Shown here piece after piece: positions 13,910 through 22,740 of a stretch of 26,818 nucleotides of DNA (positions are counted from its first letter, which is position 1; the number at the start of each line of letters is the position of its first letter). Source of the DNA: an uncultured Campylobacter sp. (lineage in GTDB: Bacteria > Campylobacterota > Campylobacteria > Campylobacterales > Campylobacteraceae). The stretch lies in assembly GCF_938045225.1 (NCBI RefSeq), contig NZ_CALINL010000122.1, forward strand, positions 1 through 26,818. Direction: 5' to 3'. The notes below the pieces were generated by a model. It was not told where the DNA came from and did no database searches. It saw only the letters and a list, made by a program, of their open reading frames with translations. The translations under genes were made by a program, and so were the position numbers.

Positions 13910-16144
13910 ATGAGAATGACGAATCAGCTGATGAAATTTACGAATAACTACGACTATCAGACCAATATGAAAGCGCTTTACAAGCTAAATACTCAATTAT
14001 CAAGCGGTCTAAAAATCCAAAATTCTTTTGAGGACAGTAGCGTCTATAACGATGGCATGAGGCTTGATTACGAGGTTGCGACGCTTGAGCAGGTGCAAAC
14101 GGCGACTTCAAAAGCGCAACACTTTTCAAAAAATACAGATAAGGCTTTGGGTGAATTTAAGCAGCAGCTTGAGACTTTTAAAACGAAGCTAGTTCAGGGT
14201 GCAAACGAAATCCACTCGCAAACTTCGCGCGAAGCCATCGCAAACGACCTTCAAGGCATCAAAAATCACCTAGTAAATATCGCAAACACCTCGATAAACG
14301 GACAGTTTTTATTTGCCGGAAGCGCTATAAATACAAAACCTATAAACGGAGACACGAACGAGTATTTCGGCAATGCGCAAACGATGAAAGCCGTAGGCGG
14401 AGCTCAGGTAAATTTGACCTATAACCAAAACGGGCAGGAACTGTTTCTTGGCAAAGACGGCGACTATAATAAAAAAGTCACCTCCAACACAATGCTAAAA
14501 GCGCAAAATTTAGACGATAAAAATAAAACCGTTTATATCGATAGCGAGCATAAAATGCGCGATTTAATCGGTTTTAAATACGTAAAAAACGAAAAAACTT
14601 TGACTAATCAAGACTTTACCGGAACCGGCGTTAGGCAGTTTCAGGATACGACGTTTTTCTTGCAGGGTAAAAAGCCAAACGGCACGAGCTTTACGAGTAA
14701 ATTTAAGATGACGTCGGACGCTTCGATAAACGACCTGCTAGAAAAAATCGGTACTGAGTACGGCAACACTCCGACCAATAAAGTCGTCGAAGTAACGATA
14801 AATAACCAGGGTCAAATCAACGTAAAAGACCTAAGTAAGGGCAATCAGGTTATTGATTTTCACATGATAGCTGCGACGAAAAAGGTAGCAAATGCAGATG
14901 CCCTAGCGGGCGGTATAGCTGGAGCATCTAGTGCGTTTGATGCGATCAATAGCCTAAAATCACTTGAAGCTTTAGTAAATGCAACGCCTACTTCTCACGA
15001 AGATTATGAGATCACTGAATTTGTCAAAAGTAAATATGAAGATCTGGCTGGAAACGCTACAAATGCCTACGACTATGATAAGATAAACTTTAAACAAGAG
15101 GGTAGAAATCTAATAGGAACCGTATCGCAAGTAGAGCGCGGTAGCGGTAAATTTGCTGACGATAACACGACGCTAAGCCAAGTCGTGGGCTCAAAAGAGC
15201 TATATCCTGGTGAAAGGGATAAATATAATATCGATGGGCAGCGCATAAGAATGGAAATTCAGTCAAAGAGCGGCGGAAAGTATACGGCTGTAGTAAATTT
15301 TGACGATACTACTATTCCAAGCACCGCCAAAGTAAAAATAACTAGACCTGATAATTCCACGTATGAAACAAAAGTCTGGGATAGCTTTTATAACGATACT
15401 ACAAACCCGCCGACTACCGAAGGCATAGATACTCAATCAAAAAATATGACTTTTAGGCAGCTAAACGACATCATCGGTATGGTAGCTAGCGACAGCGTCC
15501 CTGCGGGCGTCGGCGGTAGTGCCCCGGCTGATTATGTCGCCTACAAGCAAGCTATCTCAAAATCGCAAGGCAGCGTCGAAGCAAATATGGATCATAGGGG
15601 ACGTATAAAAGTAACCGACAAGCAAAATGCCGTAACCCCGATAAAAGTAGGTATATACGATAGCGGAAATGCCGATAAATTTGCGGGCGACAGCACGGGT
15701 ACGACTCCTGCGACAAGGCAAGGAGAGGGTTCGCTATGGAGTTTTTCCGCAAATAACGGTATCGAGATAGATAGTCCGAGCGTTGATATTTTTGAGGACT
15801 TGGATAGGATGATAGAGGCTGTTAGAAGCGGTCAATACCGCGCCGATAGCCAGAGTGAGCATCCGCGAAACTCCGGTATCCAGGGCGCGATCGAGAGACT
15901 AGATCACATCGCCGATCACGTAAACAAAATCCACACTAAAGTTGGAAATCAAACCAATACGCTAATACAAACCAATACGCACGCTAGCGTCATGGAGGTA
16001 AACGTAAAAACCGTCAAGGCTGATATCACAAACGCCGACTATGGCGAGACCTATATGAATCTCATGCAAAAAATGATGTCGTATCAGGCGATGTTGCAGT
16101 CTGTGGCTAAGATAAACCAGCTCTCGTTATTAAACTATATGTAA
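13910..16144 (+). CDS. flgL: Flagellar hook-filament junction protein FlgL (HAP3)
   Basis: This protein of 744 residues has flagellin-like ends: the N-terminal coiled region MRMTNQLMKFTNN...LYKLNTQLSSGLKIQNSFED and ANTSINGQFLFAGS, and the C-terminal helices HTKVGNQTNTLIQTN...YMNLMQKMMSYQAMLQSVAKINQLSLLNYM. FlgL joins the hook to the filament. It is far longer than the enterobacterial protein (about 300 residues), as usual in Campylobacter. The extra central part (about 180-640) is a surface-exposed variable domain. ATG 13910 is chosen because AAGGA lies 8 bases upstream and the sigma-54 promoter ends before it. A longer frame from GTG 13859 starts inside that promoter and cannot be the real start. 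It is exported through the flagellar type III system, so no signal peptide is expected. Confidence 0.95.
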   Translation: MRMTNQLMKFTNNYDYQTNMKALYKLNTQLSSGLKIQNSFEDSSVYNDGMRLDYEVATLEQVQTATSKAQHFSKNTDKALGEFKQQLETFKTKLVQGANEIHSQTSREAIANDLQGIKNHLVNIANTSINGQFLFAGSAINTKPINGDTNEYFGNAQTMKAVGGAQVNLTYNQNGQELFLGKDGDYNKKVTSNTMLKAQNLDDKNKTVYIDSEHKMRDLIGFKYVKNEKTLTNQDFTGTGVRQFQDTTFFLQGKKPNGTSFTSKFKMTSDASINDLLEKIGTEYGNTPTNKVVEVTINNQGQINVKDLSKGNQVIDFHMIAATKKVANADALAGGIAGASSAFDAINSLKSLEALVNATPTSHEDYEITEFVKSKYEDLAGNATNAYDYDKINFKQEGRNLIGTVSQVERGSGKFADDNTTLSQVVGSKELYPGERDKYNIDGQRIRMEIQSKSGGKYTAVVNFDDTTIPSTAKVKITRPDNSTYETKVWDSFYNDTTNPPTTEGIDTQSKNMTFRQLNDIIGMVASDSVPAGVGGSAPADYVAYKQAISKSQGSVEANMDHRGRIKVTDKQNAVTPIKVGIYDSGNADKFAGDSTGTTPATRQGEGSLWSFSANNGIEIDSPSVDIFEDLDRMIEAVRSGQYRADSQSEHPRNSGIQGAIERLDHIADHVNKIHTKVGNQTNTLIQTNTHASVMEVNVKTVKADITNADYGETYMNLMQKMMSYQAMLQSVAKINQLSLLNYM

Positions 16145-16152
16145 AAACTCGC

Positions 16153-16158
16153 TATAAT
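16153..16158 (+). promoter_or_regulatory. Putative -10 box (TATAAT) for ftsK
   Basis: TATAAT lies 9 bases after the flgL stop and about 126 bases before the proposed ftsK start, giving ftsK a promoter independent of flagellar control. A 17-codon mini-frame with its own GGAG (16204-16257) lies in the leader. Confidence 0.55.
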
Positions 16159-16283
16159 CTACGGTTTTATTAAAGTTTCGTTATCAAAGCGGGCGGAGCA
16201 AAAATGGAGTCAAATTTTGATAAATTCGGCCCAAATTTAGCTCTCCCGCAAATTTAAATTTACTAAATTTAAAAGGACGCGCC

Positions 16284-18428
16284 ATTTTAAGAGAATCGGT
16301 TTTAGTCGTAGTCGTTTGTTTTTTGATATTTTTCGGGATCGCTACCATCGCACCAGCGGCAAATTTCGTCGGTAGCTTCGGCAATGCGATCGGGCTTTGG
16401 AACTTCAAACTTTTCGGCTTTATAGCTTACGTTTACCCTTTTGTTTTTATATTTTTTGCGTATTATATTTACAAATATTTTAACGGCTTTAACGCCGAAT
16501 TTGCCCAGACCGCGCTTGGAGCGACGCTGCTATTTTTAGCGTTTTTGATGTTTCAATCAGGTGCGGACGCTAACTACGGCGGACTAGTCGCTAACAGTAT
16601 AAATGAGGCGCTAAAAGACGTCGCGGGCGTGATAGGCATGTGGGTATTTATCGTGATGCTTTTCGTGCTTAGCTTTGGCCTGATCGCGCAGGACAATATC
16701 ATAGCTATCCTAAAAAAGGCTTTCGTCGAGCCCAGTGCCAATGAGGATAAATTTGAAAATATGAGCGAGTTTAAACCAAAATCGCAAAAAAAACCTAGAC
16801 AAATCAAAAAGCCTAAAGCTCAAAGCGAGTCAAATTTGATCGAGGAAAACGGCAAAGAGCTAGAGGACGAAGATAGCCAAGACGATGAAGACGAAGCGCA
16901 GGATGAAAGCGAGTCAAATTTAGAAGAAAAAAGCACTACTATAAACGGCGTCGAAATTTTAAACGAAGTCGCCGAAAATAAAAAACTGCTCGAACAAATG
17001 GAAAAAGGCAAGGTTGAAAAACCTAAGGATTTCGCACTACCGCCGCTTAAATTTTTAGCCGATCCGCCTAAGAGATCAAACAGCGTAAATGAGGCTGAGA
17101 TCGATCAAAAGATCTCCGATCTGCTCGATAAACTGCGCAAATTTAAAATAGACGGCGACGTCGTGCGAACATATACGGGTCCGATCGTTACGACGTTTGA
17201 GTTTCGTCAGGCGCCGCATATCAAGGTGAGTAAAATTTTAACCCTGCAAGACGACCTCGCGATGGCTCTGCGCGCTCAGACTATACGCATCCAGGCGCCG
17301 ATACCGGGCAAAGACGTCGTAGGTATCGAGGTTCCAAACAAAAACATCGAGACCGTATATCTAAAAGAAATTTTAGATAGCGAAGTTTTTAAAAACTCGA
17401 GCAGTCCGCTAACCATCGCGCTAGGCAAGGATATCGTCGGCGCGCCTTTTATCACCGATCTAAAAAAGCTGCCTCACCTACTAATCGCGGGCACGACGGG
17501 ATCTGGCAAGAGCGTAGGCATAAATGCGATGTTACTAAGTCTGCTATATCGCAACAGCCCGCAGACGCTGCGCCTGATGATGATAGATCCAAAAATGCTC
17601 GAGTTTAGTATCTATAACGACATCCCGCACCTGCTCACGCCCGTCATCACGCAGGCTAAGCAGGCTATAACCGCGCTATCAAACATGGTTGCTGAGATGG
17701 AGCGCCGCTACAAGATTATGAGCCACACGCGCACCAAAAATATCGAAAGCTACAACGAAAAGATGAAAGAGGAGGGCGGCGAGCAGTTCCCGTATATCGT
17801 CGTGATTATCGACGAGCTAGCCGATCTCATGATGACTAGCGGCAAGGACGTGGAGCTATACATCGGGCGCCTGGCGCAGATGGCGCGCGCTAGCGGCATA
17901 CATCTCATCGTAGCCACCCAGCGCCCGAGCGTTGACGTCGTGACGGGGCTCATAAAGGCAAATTTGCCTAGCCGCATCAGCTACCGCGTCGGCCAGCGTA
18001 TCGATAGTAAGGTAATCCTAGATCAAATGGGCGCGGAGAGCTTGCTAGGACGCGGCGATATGCTATTTACGCCTCCGGGCAGCCCTGGCGTCATCAGGCT
18101 GCACGCGCCATTTGCTAGCGAAAAAGAGATCGACGTGATCGTAAATTTCCTAAAAGCGCAACAAGAGGTGGTCTATGACGAGAGATTTTTAGCCGAGGAT
18201 GGCGCTAGCGGCGGTGCGGGCACAGGCTCCGGCGCCGTAGCAGGCGAGCTAGACGAGCTCTACGAAGAGGCTAAAGAGATTGTGCTAAGCGAGCAAAAAA
18301 CCTCGATCAGCTATCTACAACGCCGTCTAAAAATCGGCTACAACCGCGCAGCTACGATCATCGAACAGATGGAGCAAATGGGTGTGCTAAGCCCGATGAA
18401 TGCAAAAGGGCAGAGGGATATTTTGTAA
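16284..18428 (+). CDS. ftsK: DNA translocase FtsK
   Basis: This protein of about 714 residues has an N-terminal membrane part of about four segments (to about residue 145), an acidic Ser/Glu/Asp-rich linker (about 155-225), the FtsK motor, and a C-terminal winged-helix gamma domain (about 655-714) that reads polarity motifs near dif. The Walker A motif is GTTGSGKS at 403-410 and Walker B is IIDELADLM at about 508-516; ATQRPSVDVVTG and RISYRVGQRIDS are also conserved. It couples chromosome segregation to division. The first ATG/GTG/TTG in frame is TTG 16323, but it cuts the first membrane segment and has no ribosome binding site. ATT 16284 has AAGGA 6 bases upstream and restores the segment, so I propose it as the start. 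The conservative alternative is 16323. Confidence 0.9.
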   Translation: MLRESVLVVVVCFLIFFGIATIAPAANFVGSFGNAIGLWNFKLFGFIAYVYPFVFIFFAYYIYKYFNGFNAEFAQTALGATLLFLAFLMFQSGADANYGGLVANSINEALKDVAGVIGMWVFIVMLFVLSFGLIAQDNIIAILKKAFVEPSANEDKFENMSEFKPKSQKKPRQIKKPKAQSESNLIEENGKELEDEDSQDDEDEAQDESESNLEEKSTTINGVEILNEVAENKKLLEQMEKGKVEKPKDFALPPLKFLADPPKRSNSVNEAEIDQKISDLLDKLRKFKIDGDVVRTYTGPIVTTFEFRQAPHIKVSKILTLQDDLAMALRAQTIRIQAPIPGKDVVGIEVPNKNIETVYLKEILDSEVFKNSSSPLTIALGKDIVGAPFITDLKKLPHLLIAGTTGSGKSVGINAMLLSLLYRNSPQTLRLMMIDPKMLEFSIYNDIPHLLTPVITQAKQAITALSNMVAEMERRYKIMSHTRTKNIESYNEKMKEEGGEQFPYIVVIIDELADLMMTSGKDVELYIGRLAQMARASGIHLIVATQRPSVDVVTGLIKANLPSRISYRVGQRIDSKVILDQMGAESLLGRGDMLFTPPGSPGVIRLHAPFASEKEIDVIVNFLKAQQEVVYDERFLAEDGASGGAGTGSGAVAGELDELYEEAKEIVLSEQKTSISYLQRRLKIGYNRAATIIEQMEQMGVLSPMNAKGQRDIL

Positions 18429-18559
18429 ATTTGGCTCAAATTTACTAGCGAGTGTCGGCTGTATTTATTTTTAGGTTAGCGTCATTAAATTTGAGAATAG
18501 GCTTCGCTACGAGCGATCGGCTTTGCGCGGTGCTGTGAAGTTTTGCGCGTTTAAATCAA

Positions 18560-18582
18560 AATTTAGTATTTTTATCTAAATT
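18560..18582. terminator. AT-rich inverted repeat between convergent ftsK and the DUF3137 gene
   Basis: AATTTAG (18560-18566) pairs with CTAAATT (18576-18582) around a 9-base T-rich loop. The gap of 235 bases between the two convergent genes has no ORF and several AAATTT copies. This weak hairpin is the only terminator-like structure I found there. Confidence 0.25.
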
Positions 18583-18663
18583 GCGGTATATTTAAATTTG
18601 CCGACCGAATTTACGGATAAATTTAAGCCCGTAGTTAGCTAAATTTGCCGCTGGAAAGCAAAA

Positions 18664-19638
18664 TTATTTATAAACATCAAGGCTCAATTTTAGCTCGTCG
18701 ATTATGCGCAGCAGCTGGGAGATCTCGTCTTTTATAGTCTGCGCGTCCGCGAGGCTCGGCGGCGGGGCAAAGAGCGAACCCTCGAAACGGTCTTTTGCGC
18801 CGTTTAGAAAAAGGTAAAATTTATCATCCATGAACGCCGCACTCAGCGATACTGCTCCGTCAAATTTTAGCTTCACATCATGCAGACGCCGCATAAAAGC
18901 GGGACTCAAAAGATAGCGCGCTTCTATCTTATCGTCGGTAAACACGCGAAATTCTTTGTTAAACTCCGTATCATCCAGCACCTCTTTTTCGCCTATCATT
19001 TTCGTATTCATAGCCTTTTTATCCGCTAAAATCGTCACGCCTTTGAAGGTTTTATAAAATTCGCAGACGAAAACCGTACCCTTAAAATCCATATAAATAT
19101 CAAACATCGCTTTAATCGCCATAAAAGAAATCACGTAGATATTGGTTGAAGTCGCGTATTTTCGCTTCTCGCCGATAGCTTCGCTTAGCTGAAATTTGAC
19201 GTTATTGTAAACGCCGCTGATGAGATCCTCGCTCCTAAACTCAAGCTCTCTGTAAATTTGAGCTTTCAAAAACTCGTTTCTTGAGATGCCTTGGGCGGGT
19301 TCGTAGTTAAATTTACCGTCAATACTTTTGACGACAGCGTTTATAAAAACGTTTTTATAAAACCGCTTATAATCAGCCATTGCATTTTTGTTTAGCTCCT
19401 CGCCGTTTATCTTATATAAAAGATCTGCTATAAAAGTTGCTAGCGCCGCTTGTACAAACAGCGCGATGACGAGCAGTATGCCTACAACCTCAAGCGACGG
19501 ATCGATAAGTAGCGCGTAAACGCCGGCAAAAACAAACGCAACGGAGTTTACGGTTAAAAATTGGACGTAAATACTGCGTAGAGCCTTTTGCTTTTGCGTT
19601 ACGGCGGCGATAGCTTCTTCGATTTTTTGATTTCTCAT
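18664..19638 (-). CDS. DUF3137-like membrane protein
   Basis: This protein of 324 residues has a short charged N-terminus, two adjacent membrane segments (about 22-45 and 48-70), and a soluble part. The soluble part fits DUF3137: an FVCEFYKTFKGVTILADK strand, then EFNKEFRVFTDDKIEARYLLSPAFMRRLHDV, the region by which I recognise the family, and a C-terminal KFYLFLNGAKDRFEGSLFAP segment. The function of DUF3137 proteins is unknown to me; the topology suggests a cytoplasm-facing domain anchored in the inner membrane. The ATG overlaps the truA stop by 4 bases (ATGA), so it is translated as the last gene of the truA operon. Confidence 0.72.
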   Translation of the reverse strand: MRNQKIEEAIAAVTQKQKALRSIYVQFLTVNSVAFVFAGVYALLIDPSLEVVGILLVIALFVQAALATFIADLLYKINGEELNKNAMADYKRFYKNVFINAVVKSIDGKFNYEPAQGISRNEFLKAQIYRELEFRSEDLISGVYNNVKFQLSEAIGEKRKYATSTNIYVISFMAIKAMFDIYMDFKGTVFVCEFYKTFKGVTILADKKAMNTKMIGEKEVLDDTEFNKEFRVFTDDKIEARYLLSPAFMRRLHDVKLKFDGAVSLSAAFMDDKFYLFLNGAKDRFEGSLFAPPPSLADAQTIKDEISQLLRIIDELKLSLDVYK

Positions 19639-20564
19639 TCGTAAAAAACTCGGTTTAGATAAAGACCATTTGGCGGTGCGGGGATGCGCGTGAGCGGCTT
19701 TTGCTCGTAGATAGCCTGGCGCAAAAGCTCTTTTGCTTTGAGGAAATTTTCATCTCGGCAGTTGTTTGCGACTTTGTTTAAATTTGAGTTTTTAGCGTCA
19801 AATTTTGAGGCGACGCAAACCGCATGTTCGACGGTTAAATTTGCGTTTTTTTCAAATTTAACTAAATTTGCGTCCAAATTTGCCGCCTTTGTGCGCTCAA
19901 ATTTAAACTCCTGCGCCTGTATTTGTCTAAATTTACCGCTTTTGGCAAGCTCAAGCGCCTTTAAAACGCTAGCTACCATTAGTCGAACCTGGGCGCGCAA
20001 AAAGCCGTTTGCTTTAAAAACGATAATCGTTCGTTCGCCGCACTCGTAGCAAAAGGCTTTTGAAACACGCCGCACCGGACTTTTGACATCGCTGCCAAGC
20101 TTCATAAACTCGCTGAAATCGTGCTCGCCGACAAAAAGCGCGAGCAGCTCGTTTGCTAAATTTGGGTCAAATTTGGGCAAAAAAGTCTCGTAAGGCGCCA
20201 AAAAAGGCGAAAACTCGCCGTGATTTATGACATAGCGGTAGGCCCTGGCTGTAGCGTCGTATCGCGGATGAAAGCCATCTTTAACGCGACTTATAAATTT
20301 GACGTGAATAGCCGGATGGGCGTGGCGGTTGATGAGAGCTTTTAGGCGCGCAAAGTCCTTAAAATGCTCGCCGCACTCCACGCAGGCTACTTGATTGTTT
20401 GCGTGCACGCCCTTGTCTGTACGCGAGCTGGAGATTATTTTGCTAAAGATCCCTACATGCGCTAGGGCTACGCCCAGAGCGTCCTCAACGCCATTTTCGT
20501 GCGGCTGTGTCTGCGAGCCTTGAAATTTCGACCCGTCGTAGCTAAAAACGAGTTTAAGCTGCAC
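19635..20564 (-). CDS. truA: tRNA pseudouridine synthase A
   Basis: TruA converts U38-U40 in the anticodon arm of tRNAs to pseudouridine. The catalytic Asp is D50 in the signature SSSRTDKGVHA. Other family marks are LVFSYDGSKFQGSQTQP at the start, DGFHPRYDATARAYRYVI, GEHDFSEFMK, FLRAQVRLMVASVL, and the terminal PAPPNGLYLNRV. At 309 residues it is longer than typical bacterial TruA. Residues about 211-274, between LMVASVLKALE and the PAPP tail, look like an in-frame insertion built of repeated NL and KF dipeptides encoded by AAATTT hexamers. The catalytic core is intact, so the enzyme is probably active. The gene directly follows the lptF-type gene (stop at 20565) and overlaps the DUF3137 gene. 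Confidence 0.94.
   Translation of the reverse strand: MQLKLVFSYDGSKFQGSQTQPHENGVEDALGVALAHVGIFSKIISSSRTDKGVHANNQVACVECGEHFKDFARLKALINRHAHPAIHVKFISRVKDGFHPRYDATARAYRYVINHGEFSPFLAPYETFLPKFDPNLANELLALFVGEHDFSEFMKLGSDVKSPVRRVSKAFCYECGERTIIVFKANGFLRAQVRLMVASVLKALELAKSGKFRQIQAQEFKFERTKAANLDANLVKFEKNANLTVEHAVCVASKFDAKNSNLNKVANNCRDENFLKAKELLRQAIYEQKPLTRIPAPPNGLYLNRVFYE
19744..19934. repeat. AAATTT cluster within truA
   Basis: Nine AAATTT hexamers start at 19744, 19780, 19800, 19837, 19854, 19864, 19876, 19899 and 19929, an average spacing of about 23 bases. They coincide with the part of TruA that has no counterpart in shorter family members. In the protein they appear as repeated NL (AAT-TTG/TTA) or KF (AAA-TTT) dipeptides. 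Confidence 0.75.
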
Positions 20565-21590
20565 TTAGTATCTTTTTAAAATTTTAGCCCTAAAGCTAAA
20601 AATAGAGGCGATAAAAAATAGCGAAAATATCGCTGCAATCGCGACAAAAACACGCGAGCTAAAGAGCATAATGAGCGTAAAATAGCCAAAAAGTACGCCA
20701 AATATCCCAAAATACACAAAGCCTTTTTCGTAGCGGTAAGTCACGATGCCCAGGCTCAAAGCAAAAAGCGTCGTCGCTAGCGGGAAAAGCGCGATGAGAA
20801 CGTAGGTTGCGAAGTCTTTGGCGCGCTTTTTATCCTCGCCCATCATTTGCCAATACTGCACAAACGACTTCGTCTGCGCGACGCTGTCCTCTTGGGCGGT
20901 GCTGATTTTCATCGTGCCAAAGTCGGTTTTATGCCACGAGGCGTCTCTCATGTCGTAAATTTTACCCTCTGATAGCGTAAACTCAAGAACGGCGTTGTTG
21001 TTGGTTAGGCGAGCGTTTTTAGCAAGGACGAATCGGTGTGCGCCTTCTTTTGGCGAATAAAGCGTCACGCCCTCGTAAAGAGTGCCGTTCTCGTCGTTTT
21101 TTTCGTTTTGGATAAAGACCATCCAGTCGGAAAATTTTTGCCCGAATTCGGTGGTTTTCAAATTTAGCTTGGCGACGGTTTTTTTATAAGAGACGAAATT
21201 TGAGTTTAGCTCCGCAGCCGTAGGGATCAGCACTATCGCGGTGACGATGAGGAAGATTGAGACCGCGCCGCTAACGATGAGGAAAAATTTAGCGATCCTA
21301 ACTGGCGAATATCCGAGAGTAAAAAGCACGATGCTCTCGTTTTCGCGCGAAAGTCTGAAAAACATGAGCGCAAGCGATGCGAAAAACGCGATAGGTACGG
21401 TAAAAAGCAGTACTCTAGGCAGCATAAACATATAGAGTTTAAAAAGCTCTATAAAGGTAATCTCGATGTATGACGTGATACGCGCGATCTGGATGAAAAA
21501 CACGATCGACATGATGAGAAAAAGCGTCGCAAATAGCGATGCAAACGTGCTTAGGAAGTTTGAGAAAAGATAACGCGCCGTCCTATCCAT
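20565..21590 (-). CDS. LptF/LptG-family (YjgP/YjgQ) permease
   Basis: This protein of 341 residues has the LptF/G layout: three membrane segments in the first 125 residues or so, with a conserved IRES-like cytoplasmic turn (FRLSRENESIVLFTLGYSPVRI), a periplasmic beta-jellyroll domain at about 130-255, and three more membrane segments at the C-terminus. LptF and LptG form the permease of the LptB2FG ABC transporter, which extracts lipopolysaccharide or lipooligosaccharide from the inner membrane. The N-terminus MDRTARYLFSNFLSTF resembles LptF openings, but sequence alone does not settle F against G. The start overlaps the prepilin peptidase gene by 8 bases, and truA follows with no gap. Confidence 0.85.
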   Translation of the reverse strand: MDRTARYLFSNFLSTFASLFATLFLIMSIVFFIQIARITSYIEITFIELFKLYMFMLPRVLLFTVPIAFFASLALMFFRLSRENESIVLFTLGYSPVRIAKFFLIVSGAVSIFLIVTAIVLIPTAAELNSNFVSYKKTVAKLNLKTTEFGQKFSDWMVFIQNEKNDENGTLYEGVTLYSPKEGAHRFVLAKNARLTNNNAVLEFTLSEGKIYDMRDASWHKTDFGTMKISTAQEDSVAQTKSFVQYWQMMGEDKKRAKDFATYVLIALFPLATTLFALSLGIVTYRYEKGFVYFGIFGVLFGYFTLIMLFSSRVFVAIAAIFSLFFIASIFSFRAKILKRY

Positions 21591-22404
21591 AAATCAGTCC
21601 CAATATGTAGATAAACTGCTCCTTAAACGCGTAAACGATGAGCGTGGCAAGGCTCAAAAACGGCACGAAAGGCAGCTCGTATCCGCGCTTTCGCACTATG
21701 ACGTAGGCTGGCAGCGTCAGTAGCGCCGAGACATAGATCGCCATGAGGCCGAGCTTGACGCCTAGTATCGCGCCCATAACGCCCGCGATAAAGATGTCCG
21801 CAGAGCCCATGGCTTCGCGCTTGAGAGTCAGGCTAACGACAGCGCGCAGCAGCCAAAAGGCAAACATAAAAATCGCAGCGTTTATAAACGAATCAAATGC
21901 AAATAAAAGCCCATCCGAGTCAAAAGAGTCGGGCGGATTAAAACCGTAAAGCAGCGAAAATGCAACGCTGGCAAAAAGCAGCGGATCGGGAACAGCCTTG
22001 TAACGAAAATCGATCAGGCTAAGCGCTAGTAGTAAGATAAAGCAGACGCCAAGCATCGCCGCCTTAAAAATCGCGGCGTAAAAGCTGTCCGTAAGAGGCT
22101 CAAGTCCGTATGTCTCAATGCAATACGCAAGCACGCAAAGCAGGCCGCTAGCAAGCTCAACTAGAGGATACTGAAAGCTGATTTTTTCGCCGCAGAACGC
22201 GCACTTGCCGCGCAAAAACAGCCACGCAAAAATCGGGATGTTATGATACGGCTTTAGCGGAGTTTTGCAGCTTTGGCAGTGCGAGGCAGGGAAATTTATG
22301 CTCTCGCCGCGCGGCATGCGGTAGATCAGGACGTTGCTAAAACTGCCGACTACGGCGCCCAAGATAAAAAATAATAAAATAAAAAATACAACGGCGAAAA
22401 TCAT
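21583..22404 (-). CDS. pilD: Type 4 prepilin peptidase (A24 family), PilD-like
   Basis: This inner-membrane protein of 273 residues has the A24A architecture. The N-terminal methylase region has GSFSNVLIYRMPRGES and two zinc-type pairs C43-x2-C46 and C68-x2-C71, followed by about six more membrane segments. The two catalytic aspartates are D132 in SLIDFRYKAVPD and D203 in AMGSADIF. The second motif is usually GxGD; here it reads GSAD. The enzyme should cleave and N-methylate prepilin-like proteins, which in Campylobacter serve a type II-like secretion/transformation system rather than pili. AGGAGA lies just before the ATG. It heads the pilD-lptF-truA-DUF3137 run. Confidence 0.9.
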   Translation of the reverse strand: MIFAVVFFILLFFILGAVVGSFSNVLIYRMPRGESINFPASHCQSCKTPLKPYHNIPIFAWLFLRGKCAFCGEKISFQYPLVELASGLLCVLAYCIETYGLEPLTDSFYAAIFKAAMLGVCFILLLALSLIDFRYKAVPDPLLFASVAFSLLYGFNPPDSFDSDGLLFAFDSFINAAIFMFAFWLLRAVVSLTLKREAMGSADIFIAGVMGAILGVKLGLMAIYVSALLTLPAYVIVRKRGYELPFVPFLSLATLIVYAFKEQFIYILGLIYG

Positions 22405-22740
22405 AACTCTCCTAATTTAATTTATAATGCATTTGGCTGCTTGCGGTTGTTTTTGAGCTAGCGGCGACGTTTTTAAGTAATGTTTGTGCAAATTTGCCGC
22501 ACGATTTGAGCTAAAATTTGACTCGTTATTTGCGCCGCAAAAAGCATAAAACACAAAATTTAAAGGCGATTTTAGCGAAATATTGCCTTGAATGATTTTA
22601 AATTTAAAGATTTCGGTTTAAAATTTATGCAAAACGGCGTTGCGGCAAGGCTTTTGGCTCGTAAAATTTAAAAGCCTTTTTTGCGAGCGGGTAAAATAAA
22701 AAGACGTAAATTTAAAAGATGGAGGCAGTCAAAAGCTCAA
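22405..22740. other. 336-base gap between uppS and pilD, no gene recognised
   Basis: No credible ORF was found. The stretch contains several AAATTT hexamers, a TATAAT at 22423-22428 that could serve either direction, and a terminator-like hairpin with a T-run on the + strand at 22647-22682. It probably holds the pilD promoter on the minus strand and might encode a small RNA on the + strand. Confidence 0.5.
22647..22682 (+). terminator. Orphan terminator-like hairpin
   Basis: AAGGCTTTT (22647-22655) pairs perfectly with AAAAGCCTT (22670-22678) around a 14-base loop, and T runs continuously from 22677 to 22682. By polarity it would end a + strand transcript, yet no + strand gene lies upstream. 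It may instead act in the uppS-pilD gap on the minus strand, where it lacks a T-run. Confidence 0.5.
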
